A DNA stretch of 64,000 nt from Ovoidimarina sediminis (GTDB taxonomy: Bacteria > Pseudomonadota > Alphaproteobacteria > Rhodobacterales > Rhodobacteraceae), in NCBI RefSeq assembly GCF_032586175.1, contig NZ_JAWHTE010000003.1, positions 124,001 through 188,000 of the forward strand, in the 5' to 3' direction. Below are positions 59,094 through 64,000 of the stretch, in pieces (the stretch's first letter is position 1; each line of letters begins with the position of its first letter). A program made the translations under genes and the position numbers. The notes beneath the pieces were generated by a model that made no database searches, was not told the DNA's origin, and saw nothing but the letters and a program-made list of their open reading frames with translations.

Positions 59094-59688
59094 GGATGGC
59101 CGCACCGCAACCGGCGCGCTGATCGGCCCGAACGCCATTCTTCAGATGATCCCGGTGATCGAGGCGCTGGGCGGCACCGAACGGGTCGTCGCGATGATGA
59201 CCCGCGCGGGGCTTTTCTCCGTGCCCGACGGGCGCATGATGATCCCCGAAGGCGACGCCGCCCGCCTGCACCGCCAGCTTCGCATCGAAGAACCCGACCT
59301 CGCGCCCCGCATGGCGACCGAGGCGGGCTACCGCACCGCCGATTACATCCTCGCCCACCGCATCCCGGCCCCGGCGCGGATGCTGCTGAAATGCCTGCCC
59401 CCCGGCCCCTCGGCCCGGGCGCTCAGCCACGCCATCGCCCGCCACGCCTGGACCTTCGCGGGCTCGGGCCGGTTCACCGTGCTCTCGCCCTGGTCCTTCG
59501 AGATCGCGAACAACCCGATCATCCGGGGCGAGGCCAGCGCGGGTTGCCTCTGCGACTGGCATTCGGGCGTCTTCGCCCGGCTCTACGCCGTCCTCGTCCA
59601 CCCCGATGCGATGTGCCGCGAGGTCGATTGCGGCGCGCTGGGGCCAGGCCATGCCTGCCGGTTCGAGCTGTCGGTGCCGTCCCGCTGA
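59086..59688 (+). CDS. bchJ: Bacteriochlorophyll 4-vinyl reductase BchJ
   Basis: A 200-residue V4R-domain protein named as the 4-vinyl reductase of bacteriochlorophyll synthesis, although its catalytic role is debated because BciA/BciB do the reaction in other species. NAILQMIPVIEALGGTERVV, HRIPAPARMLLKCLPPGPSA, and the C-terminal V4R cysteine/histidine segment (ASAGCLCDWHSGVFARLY, DCGALGPGHACRFEL) are typical. The ATG overlaps the end of bchE. bchG, often third in the operon, is not here; a sugar ABC gene follows after 56 bases. Confidence 0.9.
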   Translation: MPEDGRTATGALIGPNAILQMIPVIEALGGTERVVAMMTRAGLFSVPDGRMMIPEGDAARLHRQLRIEEPDLAPRMATEAGYRTADYILAHRIPAPARMLLKCLPPGPSARALSHAIARHAWTFAGSGRFTVLSPWSFEIANNPIIRGEASAGCLCDWHSGVFARLYAVLVHPDAMCREVDCGALGPGHACRFELSVPSR

Positions 59689-59735
59689 CGCACTGAGTGC
59701 GAAAACCTCTTCCCCGCCGGCGCAGAGCTACCTAA

Positions 59736-59747
59736 CATGCTAGCATG
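59736..59747. promoter_or_regulatory. Perfect palindrome, same operator as at 32010
   Basis: CATGCTAGCATG is its own reverse complement, in the context CCTAACATGCTAGCATGACTGG. The copy at 32010 differs by one base and shares the flanking CTAA. It overlaps the annotated ATG of the first permease gene (59745), so either the transcript is leaderless or translation starts further in. Confidence 0.72.
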
Positions 59748-60851
59748 ACTGGTGAGGGCGATCTTCTGCACGTCGTGACATCCGACGAAATCACCCCGGC
59801 GCGCCGTGCGCTGGGCAAGACGCTGATATGGGGCTCCTTCGGCGTGATGGTCGCGGCCTTCCTGATCCTCGGGCTGGCCGAGACGGGCCGCATCGCGATG
59901 GAGGTTCAGAACTGGCGGCCCGCGCTCTACGCCTATCTCTTCTGGGCCACCTGCCTCTGCATCGCGCAGGTGGTGCTTTACGGCGAGAAGGGCAAGCGCA
60001 CCCTCTTCATCCTGCCCGCCACGCTCTTCGTCGTGGCCATGGTGATCTTCCCGCTGATCTTCGCCCTCGGCATCGCATTCTCCGACTGGAACCTCTCAAG
60101 CCCCGATGGCCGCAAGTTCAACGGGCTCGACAACATCCGCCAGATGTGGGGCGATCCGTTCTACTGGAACGCCCTGAAAAACATGGTCTATTACACGCTG
60201 GCGATCCTCGTGGAATATGCCATCGCCTTCGGCCTCGCCCTGATCCTCGCCAGCCAGATCAAGGCGCGCAAGTTCTTCCGCGTGGCCTTCCTCATGCCCC
60301 TGATGCTCTCGCCCGTCGCGGTCAGCTGGATGGTCGGCAAGTCGATGATGGAAATCCGCTTCGGCCCCCTCGCCCGCCTCGCCCGCTGGCTTGGATGGGA
60401 CCGGCCCTCGTTCTTCGGCGATCCCGAAATGGCCCGCGCCATGATCATGATGATGGATGCCTGGACCTATATTCCCTTCATGATGATCATGCTTCTGGCG
60501 GGCCTGCAGGCGATCCCGAAGGATGTGCAGGAGGCCGCCCGCGTCGACGGTGCCTCGGGCTGGCGCGGGTTCTGGGAAGTCACCTTTCCCCTGATGCTCC
60601 CGGTCTCGATCACCGCGATCCTCATTCGCATCATCTTCAAGCTGAAGCTCGCGGATATCATCATCAACGTCACCTCCGGCGGCCCCGGCGGCGCGACCGA
60701 CAGCGTCACAAGCTTCATCTTCCGCGAATACCGCGACCGTTCGAACGTGGGCTACGGCACGCTTCTGGCGATCGTCTATCTCGTCCTCATCGTCGTCGCG
60801 ATCACCGTGTTCATGAAGCTGGTGGATCGCTGGATGAACCCGAAATACTAG
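59745..60851 (+). CDS. Carbohydrate ABC transporter permease (MalF/UgpA-like)
   Basis: A 368-residue inner-membrane permease. About eight helices (VMVAAFLILGLAETGRI, LYAYLFWATCLCIAQVV, TLFVVAMVIFPLIFALGIAF and four more) and the EAA loop EAARVDGASGWRGFWEVTFP that contacts the ATPase. The annotated ATG has no visible ribosome site and overlaps the operator; a GTG at residue 11 is an alternative. Its substrate-binding protein and ATPase genes are not in the window. The partner permease follows after 9 bases. Confidence 0.9.
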   Translation: MTGEGDLLHVVTSDEITPARRALGKTLIWGSFGVMVAAFLILGLAETGRIAMEVQNWRPALYAYLFWATCLCIAQVVLYGEKGKRTLFILPATLFVVAMVIFPLIFALGIAFSDWNLSSPDGRKFNGLDNIRQMWGDPFYWNALKNMVYYTLAILVEYAIAFGLALILASQIKARKFFRVAFLMPLMLSPVAVSWMVGKSMMEIRFGPLARLARWLGWDRPSFFGDPEMARAMIMMMDAWTYIPFMMIMLLAGLQAIPKDVQEAARVDGASGWRGFWEVTFPLMLPVSITAILIRIIFKLKLADIIINVTSGGPGGATDSVTSFIFREYRDRSNVGYGTLLAIVYLVLIVVAITVFMKLVDRWMNPKY

Positions 60852-60860
60852 GCCGCAGCC

Positions 60861-61784
60861 ATGGCAGACAGCACCCAGATCTTCCACGATCACCCCGATG
60901 ACCGGCCGCCCCCCGTGAAATGGTGGGCCTCGCGCATCGCGATCTACGGCATCCTGATCTTCTGGACGGTCGTGTGCCTCTTCCCGATCTACTGGACGAT
61001 CACGACAAGCTTCAAGATGGCCCCGAACGTGATGCAGGGCCACATGATCCCCTTCGTGGATTTCCAGCCGAACTGGCGCGGCTGGGAAAGCCTCGGGCTG
61101 TCGCCCCGCCTGATCGGCCAGGAATCCACGGTGCGGGAGGAGTTTCTCCTGCGCTTCATGAATTCCGCCATCACCGCGCTCTCGGCCTCGGCGCTTGCGG
61201 TTGCGCTGGGCTCGATGGCGGCCTACGGGCTCTCGCGCTTCCGCTACCGCTTCGGCTTCATGCGGAACCCCGATATCTCGTTCTTCTTCCTCAGCCAGCT
61301 GATCCTGCCGCCGGTGGTGCTCGCCCTGCCCTTCCTCGTCCTCTACCGGGAACTGGCGCTGCTCGACACGCGGATCGGGCTGATCCTGCTCTACGCGCTC
61401 ACCGTCCTGCCCATCGTCATCTGGATCATGCGGGATCAGTTCCTGTCGATCCCCGTCGAACTCGAAGAGGCCGCGCTGGTCGACGGCCTGTCGATCTGGG
61501 GCGCGTTCCTGACGATCGTCCTGCCCATCGCGCTGCCCGGCATGGTCGCGGCCTTCATCCTCTGCCTCGTGCTGACGTGGAACGAATATTTCTTCGCCGC
61601 GCTTCTGACCGCAAGCGACGCCAAGACGCTGCCCGTGATGGTCGCCAGCCAGACCGGCAGCCAGGGCATCAACTGGTGGTCGATGGCCGCGCTGTCGGCG
61701 GCGGCGATCCTGCCGCTGATCGTCGTGGGCGTCCTGCTCGAACGCTACATCATCAAGGGCATGGCCGCCGGCGCGGTGAAATAG
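60861..61784 (+). CDS. Carbohydrate ABC transporter permease (MalG/UgpE-like)
   Basis: A 307-residue second permease of the same importer. Membrane helices include IAIYGILIFWTVVCLFPIYW and LSQLILPPVVLALPFLVLY; the EAA loop is EEAALVDGLSIWGAFLTIVL (E-A-A-xxx-D). The C-terminus (LLERYIIKGMAAGAVK) is characteristic of the MalG-type half. Its stop is immediately followed by the SDR start, so the three genes are one operon. Confidence 0.93.
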   Translation: MADSTQIFHDHPDDRPPPVKWWASRIAIYGILIFWTVVCLFPIYWTITTSFKMAPNVMQGHMIPFVDFQPNWRGWESLGLSPRLIGQESTVREEFLLRFMNSAITALSASALAVALGSMAAYGLSRFRYRFGFMRNPDISFFFLSQLILPPVVLALPFLVLYRELALLDTRIGLILLYALTVLPIVIWIMRDQFLSIPVELEEAALVDGLSIWGAFLTIVLPIALPGMVAAFILCLVLTWNEYFFAALLTASDAKTLPVMVASQTGSQGINWWSMAALSAAAILPLIVVGVLLERYIIKGMAAGAVK

Positions 61785-62543
61785 ATGGCCCAGAGGGTTC
61801 TGATCACGGCAGGGGCCAGCGGGATCGGCCTCGCCATGGCCCGCGCCTTCGAGGCGGCGGGGGCGGAGGTCTGGATCGCCGATGCCGATGCCGCCGCCCT
61901 CGGCGCGGTCAGCGACCTGCGCGGCTCCCACGTCGATGTGTCGGACGAGGATCAGGTCGCCGCCCTCTTCGCGGCGATTGCCGAGATCTGGGGCGGGCTC
62001 GACGTGCTTTGCGCCAACGCGGGCACCGCCGGCCCCACCGCGCTGATCGAGGATCAGCCGCTCGACGGCTGGAACGCCTGCCTCGGCGTGACGCTGGGCG
62101 GCGCGTTCCTCTCGGCGAAATACGCCGCGCCGATGATGAAGGCGGCCGGCGCGGGCGCGATGATCTTCACCTCGTCGACCGCCGGGCAATACGGCTTCCC
62201 GAACCGCGCGCCCTATGCGGCGGCGAAATGGGGGGTGAACGGGCTGATGAAGACGGTGGCGATGGAACTCGGGCCCTACGGCATCCGCGCGAATGCGATC
62301 TGCCCCGGCCCGGTCGAGGGGCCCCGGATGGACGGCGTGATCGACCGCGAGGCGGCGGCCAAGGGCGTCAGCCCCGAGGCGATCCGCGCGGGCTATGTCG
62401 CGGGCAGCTCGATGCGCAGTTTCGTGACGGGGGCGGATGTGGCGGCAATGGCCGTCTTCCTCGCCTCCCCCGCCGCGCGGCTCGTATCGGGCCAGATCAT
62501 CGCGGTCGACGGGCACACGGAGAACCCCGACCCCAAACCCTGA
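61785..62543 (+). CDS. Short-chain dehydrogenase/reductase
   Basis: A 252-residue NAD(P)-dependent oxidoreductase. TAGASGIG at 8-15 (cofactor loop), CANAGTAG, catalytic Ser-Tyr-Lys in TSSTAGQYGFPNRAPYAAAK, and the C-terminal GQIIAVDGHTENPDP are classical SDR features. It begins directly after the permease stop (no gap), indicating translational coupling. In L-fucose-type oxidative pathways an SDR acts on 2-keto-3-deoxy acids; together with the coregulated aldose dehydrogenase and lactonase this is the likeliest function, by inference. Confidence 0.92.
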   Translation: MAQRVLITAGASGIGLAMARAFEAAGAEVWIADADAAALGAVSDLRGSHVDVSDEDQVAALFAAIAEIWGGLDVLCANAGTAGPTALIEDQPLDGWNACLGVTLGGAFLSAKYAAPMMKAAGAGAMIFTSSTAGQYGFPNRAPYAAAKWGVNGLMKTVAMELGPYGIRANAICPGPVEGPRMDGVIDREAAAKGVSPEAIRAGYVAGSSMRSFVTGADVAAMAVFLASPAARLVSGQIIAVDGHTENPDPKP

Positions 62544-62577
62544 AGCGCGAAGCCGCCCCGTCGACCCCTCGCAATTA

Positions 62578-62743
62578 GCCGGGCCAGGGCATGCCCGTGG
62601 GCTGGCGCCCCCACCCTCCGAACCGCGCGCTTTATCCCGCAACCCCGCACGCCCCAGAGCGGCAAAACCACCGCGCAAGAAGCGCCTGCCCGCCGGAACG
62701 GGCATGCGCCGGCCCGGCGGCCCTGCGGGCCTTGTTCCGGGCC
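62578..62743. repeat. 166-bp hairpin repeat, copy B
   Basis: Same length and ends as copy A at 19919. GCCGGGCCAGGGCATGCCC from 62578 pairs with ACGGGCATGCGCCGGCCC at 62698. Core CGCGCTTTATCCCGCAACCC is identical. It forms a tandem pair with copy C at a period of 196 bases, both preceded by CCGTCGACCCCTCGC. Copy B begins 35 bases after the SDR stop. Confidence 0.87.
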
Positions 62744-62773
62744 GGTCACCGCCCCGTCGACCCCTCGCGCGAA

Positions 62774-62939
62774 GCCGGGCCAGGGCATGCCCGTGGGCAG
62801 GCGCGCCCGGCCTCCGAGCGGCGCGCTTTATCCCGCAACCCCGAAAGACCCAAAGCGGCAAAACCACCGCGCAAGAAGCGCCTGCCCGCCCGGACGGGCA
62901 TGCGCTGGCCCGGCGGCCCTGCGGGCCTTGTTCCGGGCC
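62774..62939. repeat. 166-bp hairpin repeat, copy C
   Basis: Third copy, 166 bp, adjoining copy B. Left end GCCGGGCCAGGGCATGCCC at 62774, right end ACGGGCATGCGCTGGCCC at 62894. In RNA the whole unit folds as one long hairpin (outer arm plus a GGGCAGGCGC/GCGCCTGCCC inner arm). It ends 14 bases before the palindromes at 62954. Confidence 0.87.
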
Positions 62940-62953
62940 GGTCCCCCCCAAAC

Positions 62954-63001
62954 TGATAGCGACTCGCTACCATCTCCCCGGATGATAGCGACTCGCTATC
63001 A
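62954..63001. promoter_or_regulatory. Two tandem 19-bp palindromes (candidate operators)
   Basis: TGATAGCGACTCGCTATCA (62983-63001) is a perfect 9+1+9 palindrome; the copy at 62954-62972 (TGATAGCGACTCGCTACCA) differs by one base. Centres are 29 bases apart, about three helical turns, as for cooperative repressor binding. They lie 200 bases upstream of trpB with no other gene between, and the regulator is unknown. Confidence 0.6.
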
Positions 63002-63040
63002 CTTCCCGGCACCGTCCGCCCCGTTAACCGCAAAATCGGC

Positions 63041-63084
63041 GTACCGCCTGTGTACGCCCTGTGTACGCGCAGTGTACGCCCTGT
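63041..63084. repeat. Four tandem 11-bp repeats
   Basis: GTACCGCCTGT, GTACGCCCTGT, GTACGCGCAGT and GTACGCCCTGT follow one another exactly, period 11 bases, one helical turn. They lie between the tandem palindromes and trpB. An array of protein half-sites or a slippage product are both possible. Confidence 0.6.
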
Positions 63085-63199
63085 GCGCCCCAACCCGCCG
63101 GACCCGCCGAAATCCTGCCCCACCGCGCGCCCCGGTCATCTTTACCCCTGCCCGGGAAGACGCTACACCCCGGCGGATGTGCGTGGGAGGACCCATCCG

Positions 63200-64000
63200 A
63201 TGATGCCCGAAGACCTGATCAACTCCTTCATGACCGGCCCCGACGAAAAGGGCCGGTTCGGCGATTTCGGCGGCCGTTTCGTCTCCGAAACCCTGATGCC
63301 CCTGATCCTCGATCTCGAGGCGGAATACGAAAAGGCCAAGACCGATCAGTCGTTCTGGGACGAGATGGAGTTTCTCTGGAAACACTATGTCGGCCGCCCC
63401 TCGCCGCTTTACTTCGCCGAGCGGCTGACCGAACGGCTGGGCGGCGCGAAAATCTACATGAAGCGCGACGAGCTCAACCACACCGGCGCGCACAAGATCA
63501 ACAACGTGCTCGGCCAGATCATCCTCGCCCGCCGCATGGGCAAGACCCGGATCATCGCCGAAACCGGGGCTGGCCAGCACGGCGTCGCCACGGCCACGGC
63601 CTGCGCGAAATTCGGTTTGAAATGCGTGGTTTACATGGGCGCGCACGATGTCGAACGCCAGCAGCCCAACGTCTTCCGGATGAAGCTTCTGGGGGCCGAG
63701 GTCGTGCCCGTCACCTCGGGCCGCGGCACGCTGAAGGATGCGATGAACGACGCGCTGCGCGATTGGGTGACGAATGTGCGCGACACGTTCTATTGCATCG
63801 GCACGGTGGCGGGGCCGCACCCCTACCCGGCCATGGTTCGCGATTTCCAGTCGATCATCGGCAAGGAAGCGAAGGAACAGATGCGCGAGGCCGAAGGCCG
63901 GCTGCCCGACACGATCATCGCCGCGATCGGCGGCGGTTCGAACGCGATGGGGCTGTTCTACCCCTTCCTCGACGACACCGACGTGCGGATCATCGGCGTC
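63200..64000 (+). CDS. trpB: Tryptophan synthase beta chain, N-terminal part (cut by window edge)
   Basis: Residues 1-267 of the PLP enzyme joining indole and serine to tryptophan. Start MMPEDLINSFMTGPDEKGRF with GGGAGGA nine bases before; GRFGDFGGRFVSETLMPLI, PLP lysine 99 in HTGAHKINNVLGQ, AETGAGQHGVATATA (catalytic Glu loop) and the PLP-phosphate loop IAAIGGGSNAMGLF are intact. trpF is 27 kb away. The frame runs to the window end, so the C-terminus is outside. The upstream region carries tandem palindromes and 11-bp repeats. Confidence 0.96.
   Translation, partial: MMPEDLINSFMTGPDEKGRFGDFGGRFVSETLMPLILDLEAEYEKAKTDQSFWDEMEFLWKHYVGRPSPLYFAERLTERLGGAKIYMKRDELNHTGAHKINNVLGQIILARRMGKTRIIAETGAGQHGVATATACAKFGLKCVVYMGAHDVERQQPNVFRMKLLGAEVVPVTSGRGTLKDAMNDALRDWVTNVRDTFYCIGTVAGPHPYPAMVRDFQSIIGKEAKEQMREAEGRLPDTIIAAIGGGSNAMGLFYPFLDDTDVRIIGV

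Noticed and set aside
60096..62951. Very long leftward open frame (over 900 codons) opposite the permease-SDR operon
   Set aside because: It is the antisense of genes with clear families; the product is Arg/Asp/His-rich without any domain. GC-rich codons on one strand commonly keep the other strand open.
1..64000. tRNA, rRNA, CRISPR arrays and classical riboswitches
   Set aside because: No T-loop, rRNA segment, spaced direct-repeat array or known aptamer signature was found by reading; a covariance-model search would be needed to exclude short RNAs.

Overview
The window is a GC-rich chromosomal segment of an alphaproteobacterium, most likely a phototrophic member of the Rhodobacteraceae. The strongest pointer is a bchE-bchJ pair (bacteriochlorophyll synthesis) preceded by two tandem TGT-N12-ACA palindromes (the PpsR/CrtJ motif) and an FNR-like site. 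A PhaR-type polyhydroxyalkanoate regulator, phosphatidylcholine synthase, a MaeB-type malic enzyme and many short DUF or membrane proteins typical of the family agree with this. No rRNA, tRNA, CRISPR array or complete transposon was seen. Both edges cut genes: ileS (3' part) on the left and trpB (5' part) on the right.

Layout. 0-13 kb: the ileS end, an internally deleted GYD-family remnant, a secreted protein, phaR, an aquaporin, a DsbA-like protein, apt, an FAD-linked D-2-hydroxyacid dehydrogenase, a secreted MBL-fold protein, a BTAD/SARP-type regulator divergent from a tiny membrane protein, an HCCA-isomerase-like gene, prs and a bicupin. 13-30 kb: maeB with its own operator-like palindrome and terminator, prmA, a small kinase, msrA, an MFS transporter, priA, a LysE exporter, a transaldolase-type aldolase, two secreted or unknown genes, DUF484-xerC, a cytochrome P460-like protein and pcs. 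30-35.5 kb: two divergent sugar-catabolism operons (aldo/keto reductase and lactonase; BtpA/SgcQ, M42 peptidase and FGGY kinase). 35.5-41.5 kb: ihfB-lapA-trpF-GNAT, a VOC protein, an antitoxin-like gene pair, a DUF6455 gene and 1.2 kb without a credible gene that opens with tandem PpsR-type sites. 41-57 kb: two sulfotransferases with acylphosphatase, lepA followed by a short AT-rich insert carrying a trypsin-like protease, glyA, nadK, a lone PemK/MazF toxin, LemA-DUF2207-GMC oxidoreductase, and a Slam/TbpB-like surface-lipoprotein pair. 57-64 kb: bchEJ, two sugar ABC permeases with an SDR, a tandem hairpin-repeat block, and trpB.

How it works together. The sugar genes at 31-35 kb and the permease-SDR operon at 59.7-62.5 kb carry the same palindrome, CATGCTAG(T/C)ATG, at their promoters, so they look like one regulon split into two loci. 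The enzymes (aldose dehydrogenase, lactonase, SDR) fit a non-phosphorylative L-fucose-like route, next to a second SgcQ/SgcX/kinase branch. Photosynthesis control is visible at bchE and, unexpectedly, at 39.45 kb where no photosynthesis gene is present. A 166-bp hairpin repeat occurs three times at exactly the same length, with a fourth, diverged copy that keeps its stem by compensatory change.
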